DNA of 64,000 nucleotides from Hanleya hanleyi (lineage: Eukaryota; Mollusca; Polyplacophora; Lepidopleurida; Hanleyidae), in NCBI GenBank assembly GCA_036873755.1, contig JAVTVY010037272.1, positions 62,001-126,000 of the forward strand, read 5' to 3'. Positions within the stretch are counted from its first letter, which is position 1. Every line of letters begins with the position of its first letter. The position numbers were made by a program, and so were the translations under genes. The notes beneath the pieces were generated by a model. That model was not told the origin of the DNA and searched no databases. It saw only the letters and a list, made by a program, of their open reading frames with translations. Shown one piece after another: positions 24,521 through 35,467 of the stretch.

Positions 24521-25061
24521 TCACAAGAATACGTTTTACGTTCCATTGTTCCAATTTAGAATTATCGCAGACTGTCAAAACTGATCTTGTGTTATCGGAA
24601 ACCGGTACATGTCTTTCTTATATTGAACTCCCGGTTAACGTTTGGTTCTCCTGGGAAAATTTTGATTCTGAGCTGAAACGGCCGCGTCTTTGCTCTGGTT
24701 GCACCAGTTCTGTTTACATCTGTGGAACAACGAAAGCCCAGTTAAAATCACACAGCCAAGACTCTAAGCCACCCCCCTTTCCGTCCTCAAAACAGTTCTG
24801 TCGGTCATTAACGCATTTTTTTAACGTTTACCTTGAAGTTTGACTGGATAGATCAGCCGATCAGAAACTGATGACATTCGCAAAGAAGACAAACTTTTAA
24901 ATGCCAGTCCAAAGAACGAGTTTGCTTCGGATATCACTGAAAGAGAAATGCATTTCAAATAAGTCTAGACAAAATTAAACATACAGAGGAATATTTCTTG
25001 TACGTTCATTCAGTCTCAGAATTATTATGGTCAAACCTTGATGGGTTAACACAAGACTATT

Positions 25062-25251
25062 CTATGGATAACAGCTTCTTTTATTGCTTTCAAGCTGAGG
25101 TGTCAGTGAAGATACCTCCAACTCTTTCATGCTGATGGCGTCACGAAGCCTCGATCTGAGATCTGAAGGGGTTGAGGTAATCACCAAGCCTCGATATCTT
25201 GTTTCGCTTTTACAAACAATTCCACATCTAATCTCATCCACATACGATGAG
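25062..25251 (-). CDS. Doubtful terminal exon
   Basis: A minus-strand frame open from an acceptor-like CATTCACAG at 25252 to a stop at 25062 (about 63 codons, phase 2). The peptide includes DEIRCGIVCKSE and a polar tail ending SNKRSCYP. The composition looks like a coding tail, but there is no known domain and no partner exon; it may be chance. Confidence 0.25.
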
Positions 25252-25634
25252 CTGTGAATGTGATGAGCTGTTAAATTAATACGCGCAGGGTTTATCACGA
25301 CAACCGTCTCACATAATTCGGTTTCACTCTATGCTGTCAACCATCAGTATAGATTTGAATTATGTCATACATAATAACGTACTTTATCAAGATAAACACA
25401 AACGAACAATTTTAGGACAAAACTGATTAAAACATCCAGAGAAGCTGTGGTGCGGATTGGCAACGAAATGGCGGACTTTCTACGGGCGGAGTAGTTATCT
25501 TTTAATTCAGTGTAGAAATAGAACCGCCACGTTCCTTCGTTCATCACTGATCAAGCGCTGGTCATATCTGCCAATCCAGTGGTAGATCATGGAATCATAC
25601 GAAGTGTTTCTTCTGATTTACATTTTATTACGTC

Positions 25635-25700
25635 TTCGAGATCGAACCTGGAACCTCTCGCTTGGGAAGGCAGCGCTCTATCAAAATGCCATCGCATTAC
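25635..25700 (-). repeat. tRNA-like SINE head fragment
   Basis: On the minus strand an A-box-like TGGCATTTTGATAGAGC and a B box GGTTCGATCT are spaced as in a tRNA gene, with an anticodon-loop-like TTCCCAA between them. Pairing of the stems is poor and the acceptor is absent, so this is a tRNA-derived repeat and not a tRNA gene. Confidence 0.35.
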
Positions 25701-26029
25701 GGTCTAAATACCAATAGACTATTAGTGCGCATGTGCTCTGAATCGGCAGAATCGACGGAATACATTGTTATTTATGCGAATATCGACATTTCCTCTTTAA
25801 CTGCTTACGTGGAGCATTGACCCGTCTTTTATCCTTATTAGGGCCAATACAACATTTACCTAAGTTCGGGATTGAAGTACATTATATTTCTCTGATGGCA
25901 TTGGCAAATTTCTTAAAATTATTTCGAAGTTAAAAATGTGATCAAAACCTTCCCTTCCCTGCTATACCGCAATGAGCGCCATGCTTGACTGACTGCACAG
26001 CTCCGGGCTGCTGCTGGCTAAACATTGAT

Positions 26030-26357
26030 GTTTCAATGCGCACGTTTTTCTGCAGACTGTTTCTATTGTGAATACGACTATGCGTATACAGAAATTTCAA
26101 CCAAACGATCATTTCTTCATCATCAAACGATATATAGACAATCTTCTTGCTTTGGATAAACCCTATATATACGTGACGCCATGATGAAAATATATCCACC
26201 ATCACAGCATTTGAAGGAAAACACCAATGGTCCAAGGAGGATATACAATTTACATAAATATATTGCTACTAAAAGGAAAGGACTTTTTCTCACGTTGACT
26301 CTACTGCAAAGAGTGAATAGTAATATCCCGAAAGGGCCAGCATATAGCGTATACATA
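26030..26357 (+). pseudogene. Penelope-like RT relic, part 1
   Basis: A decayed RT palm segment in plus orientation. The catalytic box survives as KRYIDNLLALD in place of YIDD, followed in other frames by IYPPS and NIPKGPAYSVYI, the same order as in copy A. It carries stops and frameshifts. It is cut at a TA dinucleotide (26356-26357), where a 3.0-kb element begins, and resumes at 29379 and again at 30257. Confidence 0.7.
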
Positions 26358-29300
26358 TTAGTGAGGTGGCTTAGCCAAAAGATCGTGACACGCTGGTCCA
26401 AAGTACCAAACAACATCAGAAGGGCATCTGAGGGGCAATTTTGTTATTCAAAGAATAGTTAGCATCCCAATAGTTTCATTATTTTCAGTATCCTTGAGAC
26501 TAGGAAGCTGAAACTTGCCACACTATATCTTTGGTTCCAGTGCTACCAGAAAATGTAACAACATTGAAATGGCCTCTATGATGATGCCACAGTGATGTAA
26601 TCTTATCAAAAATAAGCTATTTTTTTGACGATTTTTCGGATCAATGTTTCAAACTTTTTACTTGTGCAATTTTCTTTGCCTAAATTGCCTTGTAAATTGG
26701 TAAATAATCATCTGATGTGATATAAAATATTATTGGGCACCTTTACGTAGAAAAATACACAAATTTTGAAGAAAATACGACAAAAATTTCCCAGTTACAC
26801 CACCGTGTCGTCAATTCTGAATCTACCCATGATGCTCTTTTCCGAGAATTAAATGGCCCTAATATGATTTGTTATGAAGACACAAAAGTGCTAGCTCTGA
26901 ACAGTTGCGAGCACCGGAGAAAAGTTCATTGGGAAGAGGAAAGGGGGGGGGGGTGTAGCTGAATCCACCAGTAAGAATTGAACACAGGATCCTCCCTATT
27001 CAGTATCATTTTTCTTACAGTGTACATGCAACCTGTAACCATCTGGGATCGTGTGTATCCATTTTCAGCTTACTTTCGGCAACTATAAAAGGGAAATCCC
27101 CGAAATCAACACCACGTGATGTCATCAGCTAAACTCTACCAACGTAACCCACACGTAACCCGCCATTTTCGAGTCATGTGCTGTCCTACTCATTCAAAAT
27201 TACAGATCTACAACACCACTTGGGCGATACGAAAGTAATTCATATCTGTATCTTTTGTAAGCTCAGGCAATATTTGTTTCAGAAGAAGTATGAAAAGCCT
27301 GTAATTTATCAGATTTCCCAAGTCTGTTCTCCGCCGGATGAAGACCGAACAGTATACGGTAAAGTATCGGATATCGCTCCGCAATAATGGCGACACACGA
27401 CTCGCAAGCCATCTTATGGATGGCGAAGTGTACGCAAATGGGTGTACATGCAGAACCGGCATATAATTAGAGCAGAGCACGGGTGCTGAACCATTCACAT
27501 ATAAATGTAATTGTCTTAACACCCAGTGAAATATATTAGATGTAGTTTTAGACCCCTCCCCCAATCTGCCTCTGAACTTGAAATCGTTCTAAGCACTCCC
27601 AAGCATGTCAATAGCGATGAATAGAAGTACACGTGTTATTTTAATGTTCATTTCATATTCCTGTCCCTCGATGGGCGTTAATGCATTTTTCGATCCTTTT
27701 CCTGTGTCTATTCATTCTCTCAGATCCCTTTAGCTGCCCTGAAAATGTTTGACAGCCTTTTGACCAAAAAAAAAAAATAAAAAATTCGGGTCCCTATTTT
27801 CACCCTTGGTAATCCCACAGTCATCCTGATAAAGCCCCATGAACATTCGACCAAAGCTGTGGCCATCCAATAGCAATACATTGACCAGTGCTATAACATG
27901 TAAATTGTATGTTGCATGTTCCCGGTCCGCATTGGGTGTTGATTCCCCTTTTGATTTTTTTCTTGGTTTTAGAGTCTCTTCTCTGACCATATAGCTCTTT
28001 TAGCTATCCCGACGTAATTTCACGGCCTTCCAGAAAAAAAATGCCGGCCTCCAACAGGCGTAAGATGCCCTTTTTGTGATTTTTCTTTTTAGGTTCACCC
28101 TCACACTCTTGAGATAAAGTTTCGTACCATTCCGTCCAAAACTGTGGCTATATACGGCGGCCACAAATAAACAAACAGAGACGCGTAGAACTAAACACGA
28201 GTTCCCGGCCCGTGTAACACTTGTTAAGCTATTCATCTCTCAAACCTGAAAGTAGAAGGATTGAAATTGGAGCGATAAGCAAGACGTGGGAAAAATTGAC
28301 GTCTGGCGACTGAAAAGCAACCATATGACTCCATAGGAAAGTTTCCCCTGGCACCTCACATGCAGACCCGAGAATACGGTGGATTCTCGGAGGTAGCCTC
28401 AGTATCTCAGCCGCGCTTTCATTGCAGCGGTTCATGTGGAGACTATGAAGTATCCACACGGCCCCAAGTACCGGCTTAAGCGGAATTAGATACGCTAGGT
28501 CGGGAGCTGTGATGACAGATCAACACAAACAACCTGGTAAATCCAATACCCAGAAAATATAACCTGCCCAACCTTAAGCATTTCCATCTTATTTTCCATT
28601 TTACGAGATGGAAAGTTGAATTGCCAAGTTTTAAATGGATAAGGAGCGATTGTTTCCTTTACACAGGCGATTATGTAAACCTAATTGGTTTAGGTGGTTT
28701 CAGCCACCCCACTCCCTTCTCAGAGAACTTTATTCTGTTTCTCCAAAATGAAGAAATGTTGAGAGCTGTAACTTAGCGCAGTTATAGCTTATAATATTGA
28801 GGTTATTTTGAGCCCGTAGCATAATACTCAAAATGGATAATATTAGGGTGTAACTGAAAAGTTCTGTTTTCATCGTATTCCTTCAAAATTGTGTTTTTCT
28901 TCGCAAAAGTGGTCAAAGTATTTTATCTCAAATAAAATGATTATTTACTAATTTACCAGGCAGTTTCAGCGAAGAAAATTGGGCAAATAAAAAATTGAAA
29001 AAATCGGCCTAAAAAATCGTCCACAAAATGGCTCAGTTTTGGAATATGATGTCACTGTGATGTCATCATGGCCGCCATCTTGAATTTTGGGATATTTTCT
29101 GGTAGCGCTTGAACCAGTCATACAGTGTGGCCAGTTTCAGCTTCCCAGTCTGAAGGATAATAAAAATAACGAAGCTGTTGGGAGGCTAACTATTCTTTGA
29201 ATAACAATTTTGCCCCTCAGATGCCCTTTTGGGGGCCAGAGTGCATCACAGAGCCCAGAGCAACGGGCACCCCTTCTGATATTGTTCTATATGCTTCAAG

Positions 29301-29378
29301 TGATGGGTGTGCCAAGTTTGGTGCTTTGGACCAGCGTGTCACGATCTTCTCAAAATATGGCCCTAGGCCACCCCACTG
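26358..29378. mobile_element. 3.0-kb inverted-repeat element with TA duplication
   Basis: The ends are inverted: TTAGTGAGGTGGCTTAGCC on the left and the complement of CAGTGGGGTGGCCTAGGGCC on the right, and inverted homology continues about 600 bases inward (26358-26960 against 28690-29378), including GATCGTGACACGCTGGTCCAAAG. TA at 26356-26357 and 29379-29380 flanks it and the interrupted RT relic continues across the junction, which fixes both boundaries. The arms share blocks with the TTAA MITEs. The centre has no convincing transposase, so it looks non-autonomous; TA duplication suggests a Tc1/mariner-type mechanism (inference). A PLE-tail fragment lies inside at 28429-28494. Confidence 0.75.
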
Positions 29379-29454
29379 TATCTCGCCTTGTAATATTTGC
29401 TACAAGTGTAAAATGTGACGATCTCAATCAAAGTGACAAATCATTTCTGCAGGC
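29379..29454 (+). pseudogene. Penelope-like RT relic, part 2
   Basis: Continues the RT relic after the TA element. In one frame it encodes SRLVIFATSVKCDDLNQSDK, matching the SRLVAFARSCLKCDDFNQRH segment of copy A. It ends at CAGGC, a 5-base motif repeated at the resumption point. Confidence 0.75.
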
Positions 29455-30256
29455 CATGGACTACTGGGGGGGGGGAGAGGGGCTCTGTGGGGTCCAGAAC
29501 CCCTCGCCCCCCTCTTCATGAAACCTGCAAAAAAAAATTTTTTTTTAAGGGATTAGCGATTTCACATAGAAATAATGTCTTAAAATGACATGTAAAATAA
29601 AAGAACGTGGATTATGTAATGAGAGTGTCTTTATGAGTATTAAGTTGGAATTTGAGCGCACCACGTGTCGAGGTGTGTTATAGGCCTGTTTTGTATGTGT
29701 TAAAACAGAAAATCAAATGGAGTCAGGCATGAGGTGTGATTTTTCCAATATCGATGCCTGTTTTTGCGAAACAAAAATGAAAATTGAATAATAAATCTGC
29801 ATACATTATGTTCTGATTTATTTCCGGGAAAACGCTTAGAACGCATCTCCGGCGATCTTGGACTCCAGAGCTTCCAGGGCCTAGGCGGCCCCTGAACCGT
29901 CGCCTGTTGGACTGTGAAGATTTTATTATTTCAGCTTTGTGTAGATGAATCGTATCGGTACGTGTGTTGGTTTCTAATATTCCATGACGTTAAAGGTCGT
30001 CGTGTTTTATATGTTAAATGCTACTAGGAAGTCAAATGGATTCAGGCATGGGGTGTGATGTTTTTCAATATCGATGCATGCTGATAAATGCGAAAAAAAC
30101 GTGAAAATAGAACCATGAATCTGAATACATTATGTTCATATTTATTTCCGGGAATACGCTCAGAACGCATTTCCGGCGATGGCCCCTGGATTTTCGCCTG
30201 TTGGACTGTAATAGTCGACCCCCCCCCCCTATGAATTTTGACTGGATCCGCCCTTA
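29455..30256. repeat. 0.8-kb insertion with internal duplication
   Basis: This inserts between parts 2 and 3 of the RT relic and is flanked by CAGGC on both sides (29450-29454, 30257-30261). It contains a direct duplication of about 170-190 bases (29690-29910 and 30010-30210), each with TCAGGCATG, CAATATCGATGC, TACATTATGTTC, ATTTATTTCCGGGAA, CGAACGCAT-like text and CGCCTGTTGGACTGT. No frame and no terminal inverted repeats are seen; the class is unknown. Confidence 0.6.
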
Positions 30257-30330
30257 CAGGCACTAATTCGACAAGGCTATACCACCAAGCGCATCCGATC
30301 AAAGGTTCTCAAATTGCTGGTAAATATCTC
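30257..30330 (+). pseudogene. Penelope-like RT relic, part 3
   Basis: A short resumption of the relic encoding ALIRQGYTTKRIRSKVLKL, equivalent to KLIKQGYSTKRLHSKFLKF of the intact family C-terminus. It fades into unassigned sequence near 30330. Confidence 0.7.
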
Positions 30331-31619
30331 ACACTGTTCGCAACGTACGGTCGTGGAGTGCAAGAGATTCAGTGCGACTTGTCGTAGCTTGTGTCTACTT
30401 CCGCTCAACCCGGAGTTATTGGCCGTGTGTAAACAACGGGTTTTGCGAGTTTTTCATGGCGTTTTTATCAGTAGACATAATTAAAGCGTGATTGAGATAC
30501 AAATACTAGTACTTCCCATTGGAACGAAATTGGGAAAAAGAATATCGGTGCTGATCAGTGATACGGATTTGACAAATAAAAACATCAAAAAAAATATGCC
30601 TCGTTATGTTTGGTTCTTTGAGTTAAGTTTTTCGAGTATGTGCGCGAAAACTGTTCATGGACGACGGCTGGCTTATGCTTGTGGGAACAGCTGCTTGCAT
30701 GTATTCCACATGAAACTCGGAAGTATGTTCCATCGCAGGTAGGAAACATGTTCGGAAGCACTGGCAGGTCGCGCTGGCAATCTCGTTCCCGTGTATTCCT
30801 AAAATATGTGAATTTGGTTTCTACCTGCACCACTTTCCGCTGGGCAATAAACTCGGGAACATCGGTCCTTCAGACTCGTGCCAGGTGTCTTTTTGTTATA
30901 TATATATATATTATAATGACACAGATGCATGCGTGCTTTAAAACTGTCACCAAGCTGTAACATTCACGACGCAGATTCGTTCAATGGATCACAACTCGTT
31001 TATTGGTCTGTCACAAAATGTACCAAACGCAAATGGCTGATCGAGTGGGCGAAGAAGTGGCGCAAAGCTGGGTGAAAACTTCGTCAGCAGTCGCATAAGC
31101 CTTTCGGTTATGGAATGAGCATAAAGGACAGATCATCAGCATAATAAAGACGGCCGGGTTTAAATTTTTTCCATACCAGTACTAATTAGGAATGTTCCCT
31201 GTGGGAATATTACTGCAAGTTACAGTATCGACAAGAGAAAAGAACTTCCGAGGCACTTTGTTTGAAGTAATTTGTTACGTGAGCTAGTCAATGGTGTATC
31301 TCTCGTTCCAATGTGAACTTTTTTCTACTTATTTCAAATATCGATACTCCGTGTTACTAAACACTTCCACGTGGAATTAAAAAGGAAATAAATCGAAATG
31401 TATTGAGCAAACGCGATATATTGTTATACAACCTGCAGCCGAAAGAACTATAGAACTATAACAGTGTATCAATCATATACTATAATTAAAAAAAAAGTAT
31501 CTCTGTGTGCGCGCGCGTGTGTGTGTTCATTACGTGTACCTGTATCTTTTGTTTACTTTCATGCACTCCTGAACTGCTTGACGAATGAGTTGAAAATTGC
31601 TGGTTCAACCCTGGGTGGA
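30331..31619. other. Anonymous sequence left of the Polinton
   Basis: No gene is supported. It holds an AT dinucleotide run near 30898-30912 and a GC/GT run near 31505-31526. The last six bases before the Polinton are its target duplication. Confidence 0.45.
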
Positions 31620-31625
31620 TACGGC
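31620..31625. repeat. Polinton target-site duplication, left
   Basis: TACGGC lies directly before the first base of the left terminal repeat and is repeated exactly after the last base of the right one (47607-47612). A 6-base duplication is the known signature of Polinton/Maverick integration. Confidence 0.95.
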
Positions 31626-34007
31626 AGTAGTAGGGAAAGGTGAAATTGAACCCTATTGACCTCAGAAATTTGCATATTTTGTGGAGGTCACGTGGAGGTC
31701 ACACAGCCAATGAGAAGCGAGTATTTTGACCTCTGACCAAAAAGCTACCTCCAGCACAGGAGAGTTCCAAATTTGCATATCACGTGACCCAGGTCAAAGA
31801 TGTATTCCTCCGCGGTGATGCGGTCATGTCTGGCGGTGATTCGGTCTGCTTCCGCGGAGAAAAAGTAGTCCCTAGATAAAATGGTCCGATGGGGTAGAGT
31901 GAGGTATCAAAGTGAAGCTTATGTGAAGGGGCATCTAATGGGCTGGGTGCGGGTTTAAAATGGCGGGTTGTGGGTGGTGGTGGTGGTGGTGGTGGTGGTG
32001 GCGGTGGTGGGTTTAAAATGGCGGCTTGTGGGTGGTGGTGGTGGTGGTGGGTCTAAAATGGCGGGTTGTGGGCGGTGGTGGTGGTGGTGGGTTTAAAATG
32101 GCGGCGCAAGGGAGCAAACGAGGCGGTGGGGAGGTCACGGGGAGAAAAAACCCTCACATTACCCTCAAAAAAACCTCTAAGCCATATAATAATAATAAAC
32201 ATAATCTATAGGTGTTGTACCATGTTAATAGCATCAGTCTAGCATCTGTACCACCCTAGGGTCGAGCGTTTATTGTCCCGTGTATCTCCGCAGAAAATCA
32301 ACAAACAAAATGGCGGCTCCAGGATGGTGTGGGGACGCCCTTTCCACATCACAGCGTCGATCATAGCGCCATCTGCACACACTGACGCAAGGGAGACAAC
32401 TCGTGTGGCCCAAGGATATGGAAATAGCCGTTTTGGAGCTAGGGGAGTTACTACTGGTCCAGTGGGGTCGAGTGATGTATCAATGTGAAGCCTATGTGAG
32501 GGGGCATCTGATGGGCTGGGTGTGGGGTTGAACTAGCGTGATTCTGCGCATGCGCGGTGGCCCAAGGGTATGGAAAGAGCCGTGTTGGAGCTAGGGGAGT
32601 TACTACTGGTCCAGTGAGGTCGTATGAGGTATCAAAGTGAAGCCTAGGTGAGGGGGCATCTGACTGGACTAGTGTGTTTGAAATAGCGTCATTCTGCGCA
32701 TGCGCGGTGGCCCAAGGGTATGGAAATAGCCGTGTTGGGAGCTAGCGAAGCCAATAATGGTCCAATGGGGTCGTATGAGGTATCAAAGTGAAGCCTTCGT
32801 GAAGGGGCATCTGACTGGACTAGTGGGTTTGAACTAGCGTCATTCTGCGCATGCGCGGTGGCCCAAGGGTATGAACATAGCCGTGTTGGCATGTAGGGGA
32901 GTGACTCAGGGTCCAATGGGGTCGAGTGAGGTATCAAAGTGAAGCCTAGGTGAAGGGGCATCTGACTGGACTAGTGGGTTTGAACTAGCGTCATTCTGCG
33001 CATGCGCGGTGGCCCAAGGGTATGGAAATAGCCGTGTTGGAGCTAGCGAAGCCAATAATTGTCCAGTGGGGTCGAGTGAGGTATCAAAGTGAAGCCTAGG
33101 TGAAGGGGCATCTGACTGGACTAGTGGGTTTGAAATAGCGTCATTCTGCGCATGCGCATAGACGTTTTGGGATGTAGGGGAGTCCCTAATGGTGCAATGG
33201 GGTCGAGTGAGGTATCCAAGTGAAGCCTAGGTGAAGGGGCATCTGATGGGTTGGGTGTGCGGTAGCCATTCTGCGCATGCGCAGATGCAATGCGGAGCTC
33301 TCGTCCAATCAGAAGCGAGTATTTCAAATCCGCCACGGAGCTCTCGTCCAATCAGAAGCGAGTATTTGGACCCGGTGCATTATGGGACATATCCAAGATG
33401 GCGGCACGTATGCTCAAGATGGCGGCACATCCGGTGTCGAAAACTGGCCATATTTGTCGGGATGTGGTCACATAGTGTCGAAAACTGGACCCTGTATGGG
33501 TCCCGCTAGACGTGTTGGAGCTAGGGGAGCCACGAATGGTCCAATGGGGTCGAGTGAGGTATCAAAGTGAAGCTTAGGTGAAGGAGCATCTGATGGGCTG
33601 GGTGTGGGGTTGAACTAGCGGCATTCTGCGCATGCGCAGTCTGCCCGTATTATAGAAATAGACGTGTTGGGGTGTAGGTGGTCCCCTAGTGGGTCGATGG
33701 GATCGAGTGAGGTATCCCTAGGTGAGGGAGTTACACTAGGGTGTCGTATCCAATCTGTTGCGCAGATCACGTGGGGGTTGTGACGTCACTTCCGGGTTTT
33801 CACTAGAACTACCTCCAAACATAGAAGAGTTCCTAATGTTTCCTCTTAGACGTCCGTATGTTCAACCCTCCGGGGTGTTCCCCCGCCCCGGCGCCCCGCA
33901 GCGCGCGCGCGGGTTCTCCGGCCGCAGCGCGCGCGTCATCCCCGGCAGTGCCCGCGCGGACGCGGGTCAAAAGGTCAAAGGGTCACCTCCAGGTCAAACG
34001 GTCCAAT
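31626..34007 (+). repeat. Left terminal inverted repeat
   Basis: About 2.38 kb, matching 45237-47606 in reverse complement with few differences (for example a 4-base gap near 31706 and variable GGT-repeat length near 31975-32090). Layout from the outside: unique tip, GGT microsatellite with AAAATGGCGG units, an array of about 150-bp subrepeats, two CCAATCAGAAGCGAGTATTT units, two AAGATGGCGGC units, and a GC-rich inner end with CGCGCGCG runs. Inner limit is GGTCCAAT at 34007. Short frames in it are by-products of the repeats. Confidence 0.95.
32463..33720 (+). promoter_or_regulatory. Subrepeat array with NRF-1-type palindromes (left)
   Basis: Units of about 128-161 bases, each with GAGGTATCAAAGTGAAGCC, GGGGCATCTGA, ATTCTGCGCATGCGC and TAGCCGTGTTGG. 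TGCGCATGCGC, the NRF-1 consensus palindrome, occurs seven times (near 32545, 32694, 32845, 32996, 33147, 33271, 33627). CCAATCAG and AAGATGGCGGC (a YY1-type motif) follow at 33310-33432. The sequence is seen directly; a promoter or enhancer role is inferred. Confidence 0.55.
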
Positions 34008-34884
34008 GTCCAATGAGACAATGTTGCGGCATCGCTATAGTCAGAGCTTGAGCTCAAAAATGGAGATTGTAAATGAACCTGGGAAAGATGGGCAGTTCCA
34101 GTTGGACCAATCAGCGGTCGAGAAAAAGAGCCAATCAGCGGTCGAGAAAAAGAACCAATCTGCGGTCGAACAATCAGCCAATCGAATTGGGGTACTCACG
34201 GTGTGCTTTCGCTGACGTCCGCGCCTACATCTGGGTTCTTGTACACCCGGGTAATGTTTTCTGGACATGGATGGGTTACCTTTGGCTCCATTCTAGGCCA
34301 CTGATTGGCTAATACGGTGTTCAAAACCAGTTTCATGCATTATGCTCATAGAACTTATAGTCATAATCTATACGTGTTGGACGAGTCTCTTCACTCACCG
34401 TATACACGTACCTCAATGAAATGCCCGCTCCAAACCTAGACCAAAAACACGTACTTGGTCTGTAGGCTGATTTCATTGGCTCTCTATTTTTACTATAGTG
34501 CTCTTGCATTCTAACCTTGGTGGGTTACCTAGAACTTATAGTCATAAACATAATCTATACGTGTTGGACGAGTCTTCACTCACCGTATACACGCACCTCA
34601 ATGAAATGCCCGCTCCAAACCTAGACCAAAACACGTACTTGGTCTGTGGGCTGATTTCATTGGCTCTCTATTTTACTATAGTGCTCTTGCATTCTAACCT
34701 TGATGGGTTACATTTTGGCCCCATCCTACACCACTGATTTCAGTTTGACTGAATCTCCACATTGGGCATTGATGCATTAGGAATAAAACACACAAGACAG
34801 GGTTTTTTTTTGGTGAGATCCCTTTTTTTTTTATTCAGTGAACAACAACAACGTGAGAACAACCACGTGAAAACTCAAGCCCAG
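34008..34884. other. Left non-coding segment of the Polinton
   Basis: No gene. It holds three copies of a 22-23-base unit containing CCAATCAGCGGTCGAGAAAAA (34097-34165), then a direct duplication of about 180 bases (34350-34530 and 34531-34710) with ACGTGTTGGACGAGTC, CAATGAAATGCCCGCTCC and TGATTTCATTGGCTCTCT, then the polyadenylation signal of the minus-strand unit. Confidence 0.7.
34830..34835 (-). terminator. Polyadenylation signal after the protease gene
   Basis: AATAAA on the minus strand, about 160 bases past the protease stop, followed by A-rich sequence. It is the last signal of the leftward gene block and lies just beyond the hairpin repeats at 34878-35020. Confidence 0.6.
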
Positions 34885-35020
34885 AACAAGGGGCTTGTAA
34901 TTAAGTGAAGCCCAGAACAAGGGGCTTGTACATTGAAGCCCAGAACAAGGGGCTTGTAAACTTAAGCCCAGAACAAGGGGCTTGTAATTAACTTAAGCCC
35001 AGAACGGGGCTTGTACATTG
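34878..35020 (-). repeat. Five tandem hairpin units 3-prime of the protease gene
   Basis: Units of 27-35 bases each contain AAGCCCAGAACAAGGGGCTT (one lacks a few bases), in which AAGCCC pairs with GGGCTT. The array sits between the protease stop and the AATAAA, hence in the 3-prime UTR of the leftward transcripts. It may slow exonucleases or help end formation (inference). Confidence 0.75.
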
Positions 35021-35466
35021 AAATGATGGGCGGCCCAGTCATAGACGAGTACATCGCGGTCCTCGGCCTTGGGGTACTCGTCAAACATCTGTACGATGGT
35101 AGATAAGGGTCTTCCCCGGCATCGATGGTACAGGTAAAACAAGCAATATTGTCCGCACACGCCACTGGTCAGGCTTTGCAACGTTTGACTGTTCCAACAC
35201 CACGTCTCTGTGCCTTGATCCATGAAGTCTGTTAAATCGGGATGGAGGGGTGGCAGGCCGTACGGGTCAAAGTATTCGCCCTGCTGTTCTGTCAAGTACA
35301 CGGCCACCCAGTGTTCACCGGGTCGATCCATCGGGTCCGTGTTGAGAACGTAAGCAGCAGGATACATACGGTCTAATGGAAACACATCTCGGGCGAACAC
35401 CCCTTGAAAGACCATACGTGTCTCTGGGTCATTCTCCAGCACGGTGGTTATCTGGTCTGTATCCAT
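34993..35466 (-). CDS. Adenain-like virion maturation protease
   Basis: A 157-residue cysteine protease of the adenovirus protease (C5, ULP1-like) family. It cleaves capsid precursor proteins during particle maturation. Visible catalytic residues: His52 in GEHWVAVYL, Asp67 in EYFDPYG, a Gln in NSQTLQSL near 94-97 and Cys104 in GVCGQYC. The order and spacing match adenain. ATG at 35464-35466 is preferred to the upstream in-frame Met because MDTDQ is the usual family start and lies two bases after the capsid stop. The C-terminus (FNVQAPFWA) overlaps the first hairpin repeat. The frame is intact. Confidence 0.9.
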   Translation of the reverse strand: MDTDQITTVLENDPETRMVFQGVFARDVFPLDRMYPAAYVLNTDPMDRPGEHWVAVYLTEQQGEYFDPYGLPPLHPDLTDFMDQGTETWCWNSQTLQSLTSGVCGQYCLFYLYHRCRGRPLSTIVQMFDEYPKAEDRDVLVYDWAAHHFNVQAPFWA

Positions 35467-35467
35467 G

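Noticed and set aside
27208..27564. 118-codon minus-strand frame inside the TA element as a transposase
   Set aside because: No DDE/DDD motif or DNA-binding domain is recognisable, and the length is far below that of a transposase.
31900..33720. Many open frames in the terminal repeats (for example 33277-33570, 32689-32961 and their mirrors on the right)
   Set aside because: They follow the 150-bp subrepeats, appear on both strands and have no domain or start context. They are products of repeat structure.
33758..34051. 97-codon plus-strand frame across the GC-rich inner end of the left repeat (mirror at 45229-45504)
   Set aside because: Its Ala/Arg/Gly-rich text comes from CGCGCG runs; it has no promoter and crosses the repeat boundary.
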